13,683 nt of DNA from Candidatus Peribacterales bacterium (GTDB taxonomy: Bacteria; Patescibacteriota; Gracilibacteria; Peribacterales; Peribacteraceae), in NCBI GenBank assembly GCA_021731345.1, contig JAKFXO010000062.1:1-13683 (forward strand), in the 5' to 3' direction. This document shows, one piece after another, positions 1 to 6,257 of the stretch. A program made the position numbers and the translations under genes. The notes under the pieces are model-generated. The model was not told the DNA's origin, did not search any database, and was given only the letters and a program-made list of their open reading frames with translations. Each line of letters opens with the position of its first letter. The first letter of the stretch is position 1.

Positions 1-708
1 AGCAAGACGAACACGGTTTGGGTTTACCTGCTCAACCGACGTACCGTCGCTGAGTTTTTCCTGCACAGGCTCGAAGTCGCGCACAACCAAACGGTCGATG
101 ACGATTTCGATGTCATGGCTCTTTTTTGGATCAAGAACGAGTTCCTCATCCGTTGTGACGATCTGTCCGTCGACGCGCATACGCACGAATCCTTCACGCT
201 TGATAGTATCCAAGATTTTTTGGTGAGCACCCTTGCGACCGATGATCTGTGGTGACAGAAGAATGATCTTCCTGCCATCCGGCATCTTTGTGATCATGTC
301 GGTGATCTGTGTCGATGACTGTTTTGTGAGTGGCTTACCCGTAATTGGACAGTGCACCTGTCCGACTTTTGCCCAGAGGAGACGCATGTAGTCATAAATT
401 TCCGTCACCGTTCCAACAGTTGAGCGTGGGTTACGTGGTGCGGTCTTCTGGTCGATGGAGATGGCAGGAGAAAGACCGTCGATGCTATCGACTTCTGGCT
501 TTTCCATCTGCGCGATGAACTGACGAGCGTACGCAGAGAGAGATTCGGCGTACCGACGCTGTCCTTCGGCAAAAATTGTATCGAATGCGAGAGATGACTT
601 GCCGGAGCCGGAAAGTCCTGTAATGACCGTGAGAGAATTCCTTGGAATATCGACGTCGATATTCTTGAGGTTGTGCATTCTCGCACCTTTGACTTTGATG
701 AGATCCAT
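1..708 (-). CDS. uvrA: UvrA, excinuclease ABC subunit A (N-terminal part; rest lies beyond the window)
   Basis: UvrA is the DNA-damage-sensing ABC ATPase of nucleotide excision repair; it loads UvrB at lesions. The 236 visible residues begin MDLIKVKGARMHNLKNI and carry the first Walker A motif, GLSGSGKSS, at residues 31-39. They continue through the family signature around FAEGQRRYAESLSAYARQF and the segment SIDQKTAPRNPRSTVGT, then enter the UvrB-binding insertion. The reading frame is open to the window edge, so the gene is partial, not broken. The ATG at 708 fits the family N-terminus exactly. The upstream bases (actcctttttct) contain no Shine-Dalgarno sequence. The gene is divergent from the SLH gene. 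Identity is very secure. Confidence 0.97.
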   Translation of the reverse strand, partial: MDLIKVKGARMHNLKNIDVDIPRNSLTVITGLSGSGKSSLAFDTIFAEGQRRYAESLSAYARQFIAQMEKPEVDSIDGLSPAISIDQKTAPRNPRSTVGTVTEIYDYMRLLWAKVGQVHCPITGKPLTKQSSTQITDMITKMPDGRKIILLSPQIIGRKGAHQKILDTIKREGFVRMRVDGQIVTTDEELVLDPKKSHDIEIVIDRLVVRDFEPVQEKLSDGTSVEQVNPNRVRLA

Positions 709-722
709 AGAAAAAGGAGTCG

Positions 723-744
723 TATGGTTTAGATATGAACCATA
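723..744. promoter_or_regulatory. Perfect 7-bp inverted repeat in the uvrA leader
   Basis: TATGGTT (723-729) and AACCATA (738-744) are perfect inverted arms around an 8-nt spacer, 15 bp upstream of the uvrA start in the divergent intergenic region. It could be an operator or an RNA hairpin in the uvrA leader. It does not match a GAAC-N4-GTTC type LexA box, so SOS control is not supported. The role is inferred from position only. Confidence 0.3.
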
Positions 745-865
745 GCTGATGGAGCTTACAGTATGCGTGCTGTTCTGTCCAGTCTGGGGCTCTAGAGCTA
801 TTTCTGTGCGTCTCAAGCAAAAGTACGTCCATATCGCTTCAGGAGAATCTTGGCATCCAATGCAC

Positions 866-895
866 ACGACAAAGAAGGTGTAGAATTCATATATT
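866..895 (+). promoter_or_regulatory. Possible promoter of the SLH gene
   Basis: ACGACA (866-871) and TATATT (890-895) are separated by 18 bp and lie just upstream of the ATG at 916. The -10 match is good and the -35 match is weak. If used, the leader would be about 14 nt, in line with the lack of a Shine-Dalgarno sequence. The rest of the 709-915 interval holds only the uvrA-side inverted repeat and a GCTCTAGAGC palindrome (789-798). Confidence 0.3.
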
Positions 896-915
896 CTGCC
901 TTCCACTTGATCGCT

Positions 916-2070
916 ATGAATTCACGTCGCTACCTGATGATAATCTCGCTCGTGGTTTTAGTACCTTTTCTTGCGGCTGCCTCAACAACGTATGCAGTGC
1001 TATTTACGGACGTACCGACGAACGCATGGTTTGCGCCATATGTGTCACAGGCAGTAGAGGAAGGAATTGTGGCCGGATACAAAGATCAGTACGGCAATGC
1101 GACTGGAAAATTTGGTCCTGACAATCCTGTCACTGTCGGTGAAGCCCTCAAAATTTCTTTGGAGGGTGCGGGATATGACACCAGTCGTGGCGTTGGATAC
1201 GGACACTGGGCAGCTAAGTATATGTCTGTCGCACTTGGCCTTGGGTTTGAGATGATGCAGGTGCAAGGGCTGAACTCGGATCGTCCGGCAAACCGCGCTG
1301 AAGTTGCGTCGCTCATCGCGGATGCCTTCAAGATCGATAACAACACGTTCATCGGGGGTCAGTATCAGGACGTCACAGCCGCTACTCCGTACGCTGGCTC
1401 TATTCAGGCACTGACCAAGTCATCCATCGTCGCCGGTGATAAAGATGCAGCAGGCAATCCGATTGGACGCTTCCGTCCAAATGATCAGGTGAATCGTGCT
1501 GAGGCAGTGAAGATCGTCATCGGTGCTCGTGCCGCGTACGGTACGCCGGGACACGGTACTTCTCTGTCTTCATCGTCATCACGATCTTCCTCTCGCTCAT
1601 CATCTGGTTCATGCAAAATTCAGGACTGCGGTTCTGCACCTGCCATGCCAAACTGGCAGTGTCCAAATGGTTCTATTGCAGGTCCTTCCTGTGAAAAGCT
1701 TCCTGACGGTCGTTGTGGATGGCTCATTCGCCAATGCCCTGTGGCGTCGTCCAGTTCGTCTCGGTCATCCAGTAGTTCCAGGCGAACCGTGCAGACATTT
1801 ATCATCACCTATACAGATAATGGCTTTCAGCCATCTTTTATTGCCGTGCGTTCCGGCGACATCGTGAAGTTTCGTAACCAGTCGACACTCGGTATGTGGG
1901 TAGCAAGTAATCCGCATCCGAATCACAGCGACTATTCTGAATTTGATCAACGCAAGAGTGTGAACGCAAATGCCGAGTATTCATTTACATTTACGAGGGT
2001 TGGCGTCTGGGGTTTTCATAACCATCAGCAACCCAACCATCAGGCGGTTGTCAGCGTCGATCCTCAGTAA
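916..2070 (+). CDS. Secreted three-SLH protein with Ser/Arg linkers and a C-terminal cupredoxin-like domain
   Basis: From the ATG at 916 the protein has 384 residues. A signal peptide (MNSRRYLMIISLVVLVPFLAA, likely cut near residue 27) is followed by three S-layer homology repeats (about 30-88, 96-140 and 145-205; each ends in a motif like NRAE). Next come a Ser/Arg linker (about 216-232), a six-cysteine segment (C233, C238, C249, C259, C267, C274), a second Ser/Arg linker (276-290) and a cupredoxin-like beta domain (291-384). SLH repeats usually anchor proteins to cell-wall polymers, so this is probably a surface protein. An in-frame TTG at 850 follows AGGAGA, but that start would put 22 polar residues before the signal peptide, so I prefer 916. 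In the cupredoxin domain the usual cysteine ligand position reads FHNHQQP. The substrate, if any, is unknown. Confidence 0.85.
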   Translation: MNSRRYLMIISLVVLVPFLAAASTTYAVLFTDVPTNAWFAPYVSQAVEEGIVAGYKDQYGNATGKFGPDNPVTVGEALKISLEGAGYDTSRGVGYGHWAAKYMSVALGLGFEMMQVQGLNSDRPANRAEVASLIADAFKIDNNTFIGGQYQDVTAATPYAGSIQALTKSSIVAGDKDAAGNPIGRFRPNDQVNRAEAVKIVIGARAAYGTPGHGTSLSSSSSRSSSRSSSGSCKIQDCGSAPAMPNWQCPNGSIAGPSCEKLPDGRCGWLIRQCPVASSSSSRSSSSSRRTVQTFIITYTDNGFQPSFIAVRSGDIVKFRNQSTLGMWVASNPHPNHSDYSEFDQRKSVNANAEYSFTFTRVGVWGFHNHQQPNHQAVVSVDPQ

Positions 2071-2076
2071 TTCTTC

Positions 2077-3387
2077 ATGATCGCGACCTGGAAAAAGCTT
2101 CCATCGGCCGAGAGGCGTTTTGCCGCACTCATGGGAATTGCGATTGTGGCGGGTGTTGTTTTACGTTGTATCGGACTTCCTGGTACCGGAACTTTTGCCG
2201 ATCTTATTCTTATCAATTCATGGGGAAGAGTCGTGCATCTCTACGGATGGACTGATTCGTATCGACATGCGATTGATGGTTTTGCGCCAACAAATTATCC
2301 ACCATTGAATACAGCCATATTCGGTGCGATGACGAAGATGCACGATGTCATGTTTGGAGTGACGTCACTCAGTAGTGCTTCTCTAAATACAGTCATGAAG
2401 ATTCCCGCAATTCTTGCGGACATCTGGATATCCATCTGTGCCTTCGCTTTTCTTAGGCGTTTCGTGTCTCTACGTAAGGCAGTCATTGCAGGAGCCGTCG
2501 TCTGGCTCTATCCGTCGTATTGGCTACTGTCTTCGTATTGGGGCCAGACAGACAGCATTTTTTCTTCCCTGTCTTTTGGAAGCTTGGCCGCTTGTCTTCT
2601 TGGACTTCCTTTTTTTTCCGGCTTTCTTCTTAGTCTTTCATTACTGACAAAGGTTCAAGGCATCATCATCGCACCAGTCATCATCGTTCTTTTGATGCGT
2701 AACGGAAAAGATGTTGTACGAGCAACGCTTGGCGCACTCATTCCGTGCGTCATTATTTTGACACCATTTTTTCTGACGGATCGACTGAGTGATGTGATGC
2801 AAATTTATACGGATATTCCCGGGATTCCCCCCGTTCTCAGTCTCCACACCTACAACATGTGGTGGGCATTCTTCGCTTTGCCGAGCGCGTTCATCGTGGA
2901 TACCAATCTGATAGCTCAGACCGTGTCATTCAGAGTGGCAGGCTATTTGCTGACATCCGCATGCTACACAGCACTGCTGTTTCGTATGTATATGGCGCTG
3001 CGTCATACCGCAGATAAGCGTCGCACCGTCGAAGTATCCCTCGCGGTTGCCGCACTCTGTTCATTGGCATTTTTCCTGTTCATGACACGCATGCATCAGC
3101 GTTACTTTTTCTCCTTTGTTCCTTGTGTTCTTGTGCTGTGGTTTCTCAGAGCAGAAGGACATCGGCATGTGCTTGTACTACTTTCAACGTTTTGCGTGAA
3201 TCTTCTTGCCATGATGATGTTCTATCCCGCTGCCGATGGATTCTATGGGTTTTTCGGTTTCGTTCTTGCTTGGATCAACATAATTGTGACCGCTGACCTT
3301 GCTCAGGTCTGGTGGCATACTATTTTGCGTCCACTACCTCTTGATGAAAGGCATGCAGTGTCACATGATTCTCATCAATCCAGATGA
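2077..3387 (+). CDS. Polytopic membrane glycosyltransferase, GT-C fold (mannosyltransferase-like)
   Basis: This 436-residue protein is mostly hydrophobic, with about ten or more membrane segments. It has GT-C hallmarks: an acidic residue in the first extracytoplasmic loop (D42 in TFADLILINSWG), YPPL at 74-77, SYWGQTDSIF, LTKVQGIIIAP and a late RMHQRYFF motif. Such enzymes transfer sugars from polyprenyl-phosphate donors on the outer face of the membrane, to glycans or proteins. Acceptor and donor cannot be told from sequence. It starts 6 bp after the SLH gene stop, so the two may be cotranscribed and the enzyme could decorate surface proteins; that link is inference. No Shine-Dalgarno sequence precedes the start. 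Its stop overlaps (ATGA) the start of the truncated gene that follows. Confidence 0.78.
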   Translation: MIATWKKLPSAERRFAALMGIAIVAGVVLRCIGLPGTGTFADLILINSWGRVVHLYGWTDSYRHAIDGFAPTNYPPLNTAIFGAMTKMHDVMFGVTSLSSASLNTVMKIPAILADIWISICAFAFLRRFVSLRKAVIAGAVVWLYPSYWLLSSYWGQTDSIFSSLSFGSLAACLLGLPFFSGFLLSLSLLTKVQGIIIAPVIIVLLMRNGKDVVRATLGALIPCVIILTPFFLTDRLSDVMQIYTDIPGIPPVLSLHTYNMWWAFFALPSAFIVDTNLIAQTVSFRVAGYLLTSACYTALLFRMYMALRHTADKRRTVEVSLAVAALCSLAFFLFMTRMHQRYFFSFVPCVLVLWFLRAEGHRHVLVLLSTFCVNLLAMMMFYPAADGFYGFFGFVLAWINIIVTADLAQVWWHTILRPLPLDERHAVSHDSHQSR

Positions 3388-3506
3388 TCTACAATGTCAT
3401 TCGTACAGCGTGGGCACATCGTGGCGTACGTATGTCCGTCGCCGTTTTTCTGGCGCTTCTTGGAGTGTGGTTACGACTGCGCTCTCTTCCGCATGAAGGT
3501 TTTTTT

Positions 3507-3531
3507 GGTAACTATCCCTTGACGCCTAGTA
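3507..3531 (+). repeat. Left terminal inverted repeat of the transposon
   Basis: It begins GGTAACTATCCC and ends CCTAGTA, with a 6-bp variable core (TTGACG) that is also the transposase -35 box. The partner is the reverse complement of 6530-6554; the arms differ at 4 of 25 positions, all inside the core. Confidence 0.7.
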
Positions 3532-3547
3532 ATCTAAAGAGTAGGAT
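3519..3547 (+). promoter_or_regulatory. Transposase promoter inside the left terminal repeat
   Basis: TTGACG (3519-3524), a 17-bp spacer and TAGGAT (3542-3547) form a near-consensus sigma-70 promoter. Predicted initiation near 3554 leaves a leader of about 15 nt before the transposase ATG. The -35 box lies in the terminal repeat, so the transposase bound to its own end could repress transcription; that is inference. Confidence 0.7.
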
Positions 3548-3568
3548 TTAGACATTCCCACCTACTCT
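3538..3568 (+). promoter_or_regulatory. Perfect 8-bp inverted repeat spanning the -10 box and abutting the transposase start codon
   Basis: AGAGTAGG (3538-3545) and CCTACTCT (3561-3568) are perfect inverted arms around a 15-nt spacer. The right arm ends at the base before ATG 3569 and the left arm includes the start of the -10 box. On DNA it could be an operator. In transcripts entering from upstream it would form a hairpin against the start codon, while RNA from the element's own promoter would lack the left arm. Such an arrangement would limit transposase made by read-through. Confidence 0.5.
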
Positions 3569-4432
3569 ATGAACTATTCGATCTTGGACTTCCACAAGCA
3601 ATACCCCTATAACGCCGCCTGTCTCAAAAAGCTCTTCACTGATCGCTTCCCGAAGCCGAAGTGTGAAGAGTGCGGAAAAGTAGGCCAGTTTTCACAGAAT
3701 ACCAGCCGCGCCTGCTTCTCCTGTTCTTGTGGAAAGACTCACATCTACCCGAAGGCAGGAACGATCTTCGAGAAGTCTTCTACCGATCTAGTTAAGTGGT
3801 TCTTCGCTATGTATCTCTTCGCACAGGCGAAGAACGGAGTGGCCGCTAAAGAGATCGAGCGCGGATGCAAAGTCACCTATAAGACCGCATGGAGGATGGC
3901 GAAAGAAATCCGCACACTCATGTTTGACTTCCCGACCTTGCAGGAAGGTGAGGTAGAAGCGGATGAAACATATGTAGGAGGAAAGCGAAAAGGAAAGAGA
4001 GGGCGCGGAGCAGCAGGAAAGACTATCGTTTTCGGGACACTGGAACGTGAGAGCGGCTCAATCCAGACTGCCATCGTTCCGAACGTGAAAGCCGTAACCC
4101 TCTTGCCACACTTTCAGGACAATATTGCAAAGGGTACGAGGCTCATCACGGATGAATTGAGGAGTTACAAGAAAATTGCAGGCATCATTGATATTGAACA
4201 CAACACCGTTACGCATGGTTCAGGAGAGTATGTACGAGGCTCTACGCACACCAACACCATCGAAGGCTTCTGGTCGCAAATGAAGCGTTCTATCCACGGA
4301 ACGTATCACGTTGTTTCACCTAAATACCTTTCTTCTTACGTTTCTGAATTTTCTTTCCGCTATAACTTGCGGAAGAGTGAGGTTCCTTTGTTCGATCTTC
4401 TACTTTGTCGGGTAGACCTGAAGCACGTTTGA
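3569..4432 (+). CDS. IS1595-family (ISXO2-like) DDE transposase
   Basis: The 287-residue protein has the full ISXO2-like layout. An N-terminal zinc ribbon has cysteines at 32, 35, 49, 52 and 54. A helix-turn-helix region follows around 90-115 (AKEIERGCKVTYKTAWRMAKE). The RNase-H-like catalytic core has D132 in EVEADETYVGGK, D195 in LITDELRSY and, in the third position, NTIEGFWSQMKR (E232) followed by SIHGTYH. A basic stretch (KRKGKRGRG) lies between the first and second acidic motifs, as is usual in the family. Length is normal, the frame is intact and no key residue is missing, so the enzyme may be active. It catalyses cut-and-paste or replicative movement of DNA ending in its cognate repeats. 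It has its own promoter and no Shine-Dalgarno sequence. Confidence 0.95.
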   Translation: MNYSILDFHKQYPYNAACLKKLFTDRFPKPKCEECGKVGQFSQNTSRACFSCSCGKTHIYPKAGTIFEKSSTDLVKWFFAMYLFAQAKNGVAAKEIERGCKVTYKTAWRMAKEIRTLMFDFPTLQEGEVEADETYVGGKRKGKRGRGAAGKTIVFGTLERESGSIQTAIVPNVKAVTLLPHFQDNIAKGTRLITDELRSYKKIAGIIDIEHNTVTHGSGEYVRGSTHTNTIEGFWSQMKRSIHGTYHVVSPKYLSSYVSEFSFRYNLRKSEVPLFDLLLCRVDLKHV

Positions 4433-4496
4433 CTAGTAGATCGAATCGCTCTTTTGCGAGAGGGTGTGAGGACATGACTGCATGATACTCTTTCTC

Positions 4497-4525
4497 TTGC
4501 ACGAGAAAAAATGGAATAGTATAAT
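4497..4525 (+). promoter_or_regulatory. Near-consensus sigma-70 promoter upstream of the structured region
   Basis: TTGCAC (4497-4502), an exact 17-bp spacer and a perfect TATAAT (4520-4525) form the best-matching promoter I found in the window. It points away from the transposase stop (4432) into a region without a credible ORF, so it most likely drives a non-coding RNA starting near 4532. Confidence 0.7.
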
Positions 4526-4596
4526 GCGCACGATCTTTTACACTGAGTCTCACGTTGGAAACGATCTGAAGACTCCGCTGTTGCAAAGCCAGCGTA

Positions 4597-4683
4597 CGGA
4601 ACCACCCAGTCCTCTCTCACATATCATCAGGCAAGCTTTGCAGCTTATCTGGTGGTTCCGACCTGATGATAGTTGAGAGAGGA
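4597..4683 (+). repeat. Interleaved inverted repeats A-B-A'-B' (pseudoknot topology)
   Basis: Arm A (4597-4609, CGGAACCACCCAG) pairs with A' (4649-4660, CTGGTGGTTCCG) over 12 bp with one bulged C. Arm B (4610-4631) pairs with B' (4662-4683) over 22 bp with a single 2-nt mismatch. The arms alternate, so they can form a pseudoknot or exclude one another. A small hairpin AAGCT-TTGC-AGCTT (4633-4646) lies in the middle. Arms this long in this order are very unlikely by chance. Confidence 0.75.
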
Positions 4684-4719
4684 TTGAGGAAGACAACAAC
4701 CAAAAAACGTGTACGCCTA

Positions 4720-4803
4720 GCAGTCTCTGTTTTGGAGTCTGAGTATGGCGGTAGCGGCTTCAATTGCCGTCAGACTCTAGCTCCAAAATGCTAGAGAGAC
4801 TGC
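4720..4803 (+). repeat. Long bulged hairpin
   Basis: GCAGTCTCT (4720-4728) pairs with AGAGACTGC (4795-4803). TTTTGG (4730-4735) pairs with CCAAAA (4783-4788), and AGTCTG (4736-4741) with CAGACT (4771-4776). CGGC (4755-4758) and GCCG (4766-4769) close the tip. The right strand carries extra CTAG-containing bulges, so the stem is asymmetric. Confidence 0.7.
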
Positions 4804-4871
4804 GTGAGGAGTTAGGGCGGTATCTAATCGTCTCTCAACGAGATGACATTTACACCCAAACCGATTTATGC

Positions 4872-5002
4872 GCGTTTTGAAACGCCGCAAGTACAACTTG
4901 CGGCTGATGGCGTTCATCGATGAGCGGGGGAAATTACTATACCGCTCGGTCGATTCACTCCATCGTCAAAGAGCAGACGGTACGATCGTCTTAGCTCTTT
5001 GA
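4872..5002 (+). repeat. Run of hairpins, some mutually exclusive
   Basis: GCGTTTTGAAACGC (4872-4885) is a small hairpin. It overlaps AACGCC (4881-4886), which can instead pair with GGCGTT (4909-4914). CCGCAAG-TACAA-CTTGCGG (4885-4903) is a perfect 7-bp stem. ATCGA (4916-4920) and GAGCGG (4922-4927) pair with TCGAT (4950-4954) and CCGCTC (4942-4947). TCAAAGAGC plus AGACG (4966-4979) pair with CGTCT (4987-4991) and GCTCTTTGA (4994-5002), giving 14 bp with a 2-nt bulge. Confidence 0.7.
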
Positions 5003-5024
5003 TAAGGCTTTAGGATAGTTTTCT

Positions 5025-5097
5025 TTGGAACGAATTGAAGCGTTCCAATCCCTATGTTTCTGCATAGGGATTGTCACATACAGCCTATGTAACAATC
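5025..5097 (+). repeat. Three overlapping tandem hairpins
   Basis: TTGGAACG (5025-5032) pairs with CGTTCCAA (5041-5048). CAATCCCTATG (5046-5056) pairs with CATAGGGATTG (5063-5073), 11 bp perfect with a 6-nt loop. GATTGT-c-ACATA (5069-5080) pairs with TATGT-a-ACAATC (5086-5097), 11 bp with one mismatch. Adjacent hairpins share 3 to 5 bases at their edges, so neighbours compete for pairing. Confidence 0.75.
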
Positions 5098-5298
5098 TCT
5101 GTGCAGTACACTATATTAACACTTACAACCAATGGTGTCAAAGATGACCTTAGTGGGAGTGGAAGAGGCGACCGTATCGGCTATATAAGTGACCGACCAA
5201 TGCAGTCACACTTACGACGCCTATAGTGTCACTTTGTTACACAAGCCATCAAGTGATAGCTCAAGATTTGTATTGCCATTTTTGTGCGTCATGTGCGT

Positions 5299-5327
5299 GG
5301 CATACTTCGTATGCCTACTTAGTTTTC
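5299..5327. terminator. Hairpin between converging transcripts, possible bidirectional terminator
   Basis: GGCATAC-TTC-GTATGCC (5299-5315) is a perfect 7-bp stem with a 3-nt loop. On the plus strand it is followed by TACTTAGTTTTC, a weak T-rich tail, and could end the structured RNA. On the minus strand it directly follows the lipoprotein gene, whose TAG stop overlaps it, but the T-run there is poor. The position between convergent units favours a terminator. Confidence 0.45.
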
Positions 5328-5590
5328 GGTTCGGTTTTCTTAATCCGTACTGACTTGCCGTCATGTGTTGCGCATAAGTAAGCATCATCCACTAGCTGGA
5401 TTGTTTTGCTGTCACATTGAACTTCAAACCATTTTGGCCCAGCACATTGAAACGTTTTTGTTTCTTCATCTTTGTAGCTCTCCTGCATTGCCCCAACACC
5501 TCTCCAGCATTCAACATCAATATCGTACTCCGCAGATACAGAGCATCCAGCGAGAGTCGTTATGAAGAGAAAGGGGAGAAAGCGACGCAT
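5315..5590 (-). CDS. Small cysteine-rich lipoprotein, cargo of the transposon
   Basis: From the ATG at 5590 the product has 91 residues. It begins MRRFLPFLFITTLAGCSVSA, a lipoprotein signal with lipobox LAGC, so it should be lipidated at C16 after export. The mature part is short and polar with four further cysteines (VECW, FQCA, VQCD, YLCA), likely two disulfides, and a lysine-rich tail. The frame is open further upstream, but only this start gives a proper signal. It begins one base after the stop of the 221-residue gene (TAATATG), so translation is likely coupled. I do not recognise the family. Surface location is the only function-related inference. Confidence 0.7.
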   Translation of the reverse strand: MRRFLPFLFITTLAGCSVSAEYDIDVECWRGVGAMQESYKDEETKTFQCAGPKWFEVQCDSKTIQLVDDAYLCATHDGKSVRIKKTEPKTK

Positions 5591-5591
5591 A

Positions 5592-6257
5592 TTATTCACT
5601 GAATTTGATACTGCAATCAGGCTTCTGCTTCGAGCATGTGTAGTCAATCCTAAGCTCATTCAGTATCCCACATTTTCCAGTTGAGACAAATGCACCAATG
5701 TAATGAGGCTTATTGTCAGAAAGCGCAGCAAGCACATCAATGGTCGTATTGCCGTTGACTCGTTTTGACACAGGGACAGCCGTTAACTTGTGTGTATCTT
5801 CATATGGTGATTCCTTAATAGTAAATCCTCCCTTTACTATTATGGCGTTTTCTCTTTCGGCATCAATTTGCCCTCCTGTTTCTCCGTTATCAACGTAAAA
5901 GTAGACAGAGTGTATTCTTTCCTCGCTCCAGCAATATTCTGGTCTTGCTGATGCTTTTACATATAACGTCCCTGAACTTAGTTCCCCTTCCAGTCTTATA
6001 ATCCTAGAATTCTTAACAATATTTGGAGACGATATAATGTCTTCAAATACAAAATCTTCGTAAAGAACAATACCTGTTGAGGAGAGTGCTGGTTGAAAAT
6101 CAGGAAATTCCTGTATAACTGGTTCGGGGGGTCTTCCATCATCTGATGACCATCCCTTGATTACAAATGCGAGTCCAAAAGATGAGGCTACAGCAATTAT
6201 CATCACGGTCATTGCGATATAAAATTGCCCTTTTTGATCGTCATTTAGTCCTAGCAT
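5592..6257 (-). CDS. Membrane-anchored extracytoplasmic protein of unknown function, cargo of the transposon
   Basis: The 221-residue product has a short polar N-terminus (MLGLNDDQKGQ), one membrane helix at about 12-34 and a Pro/Asp-rich stalk (SSDDGRPPEPVIQEFPDF). A domain of about 165 residues follows that looks rich in beta strands (alternating patterns such as RIIRLEGELSSGTLYVKASA and VYFYVDN). Cysteines near the middle (EYCW) and in the C-terminal part (GKCGI, YTCSK, PDCSI) suggest disulfides outside the cell. It overlaps the upstream three-helix gene by 17 nt and is followed after one base by the lipoprotein gene, so the three are one translational unit. No enzyme motif is evident. By eye its GC is lower than that of the aro genes, consistent with arrival on the element. 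Confidence 0.72.
   Translation of the reverse strand: MLGLNDDQKGQFYIAMTVMIIAVASSFGLAFVIKGWSSDDGRPPEPVIQEFPDFQPALSSTGIVLYEDFVFEDIISSPNIVKNSRIIRLEGELSSGTLYVKASARPEYCWSEERIHSVYFYVDNGETGGQIDAERENAIIVKGGFTIKESPYEDTHKLTAVPVSKRVNGNTTIDVLAALSDNKPHYIGAFVSTGKCGILNELRIDYTCSKQKPDCSIKFSE

Larger units (their letters stand above)
3384..3551 (+). pseudogene. Truncated start of a second glycosyltransferase-like membrane protein, cut by the transposon end
   Basis: An ATG overlaps the preceding glycosyltransferase stop (ATGA). It opens a frame beginning MIYNVIRTAWAHRGVRMSV, followed by a membrane segment (AVFLALLGVWL) and RLRSLPHEGFF. A short basic N-terminus, one membrane helix and an R-L-P-x-GFF-like turn resemble the beginning of GT-C transferases, but 41 codons are too few to be sure. 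Codon 42 (3507) is the first triplet of the transposon's left repeat. The frame then runs 14 codons into the element and stops at TAG (3549-3551). No continuation is found on the far side of the element. The gene is almost certainly non-functional. Confidence 0.6.
4532..5320 (+). ncRNA. Candidate large structured non-coding RNA, about 790 nt, of unrecognised class
   Basis: No plausible protein is encoded between 4433 and 5314, yet inverted repeats fill nearly the whole stretch behind a strong promoter. In order I see: GAGTC 4545-4549 with GACTC 4571-4575, enclosing CGTT/AACG; CGCTG 4576-4580 with CAGCG 4590-4594; an interleaved pseudoknot-type unit 4597-4683; a long bulged hairpin 4720-4803; alternative hairpins 4872-4914; a hairpin 4916-4954; a 14-bp hairpin 4966-5002; overlapping hairpins 5025-5097; an enclosing pair 5108-5115 with 5222-5229; a TAAGTGAC-type stem inside it; TCACTT 5229-5234 with AAGTGA 5251-5256; and a final hairpin 5299-5315. 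I recognise no tmRNA, RNase P, group I or group II signature. Strand is inferred from the promoter; both ends are approximate. It could instead be a DNA-level structure. Confidence 0.5.

Noticed and set aside
485..832. Minus-strand frame of 115 codons covering the uvrA start
   Set aside because: It is an out-of-frame shadow of the well-supported uvrA reading frame.
1561..1785. Ser-codon-rich tracts as microsatellites or phase-variable repeats
   Set aside because: Serine codons are mixed (tct, tca, tcg, agt, tcc) without a constant unit, so slippage is unlikely; they encode protein linkers.
4482..4676. A 64-codon plus-strand frame after the transposase
   Set aside because: It spans the promoter and the interleaved stems, has no recognisable protein features, and the base pairing explains the sequence better.
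5011..5022. Internal copy of the right repeat (aggatagttttc) as an alternative end of a shorter IS
   Set aside because: Only 8 contiguous bases agree (AACTATCC on the minus strand) and the inner CCTAGTA block is missing; the match at 6530-6554 is far better.
4700..5110. Integron attC-like sites, since several imperfect palindromes and a GTTAGGG motif (4811-4817) occur
   Set aside because: No pair of proper core sites (GTTRRRY with RYYYAAC) brackets the hairpins, there is no integrase, and no gene cassettes lie between them.
4526..5289. Long-range closing stem between GCGCAC (4526-4531) and GTGCGT (5284-5289)
   Set aside because: The left arm would lie between the -10 box and the predicted transcription start, so it would probably not be in the RNA; the pairing is short and could be chance.
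4433..5314. Group I or group II intron, tmRNA or RNase P RNA
   Set aside because: I found no domain V-like stem, no intron-encoded protein, no tRNA-like acceptor end and none of the conserved core strings of these RNAs.
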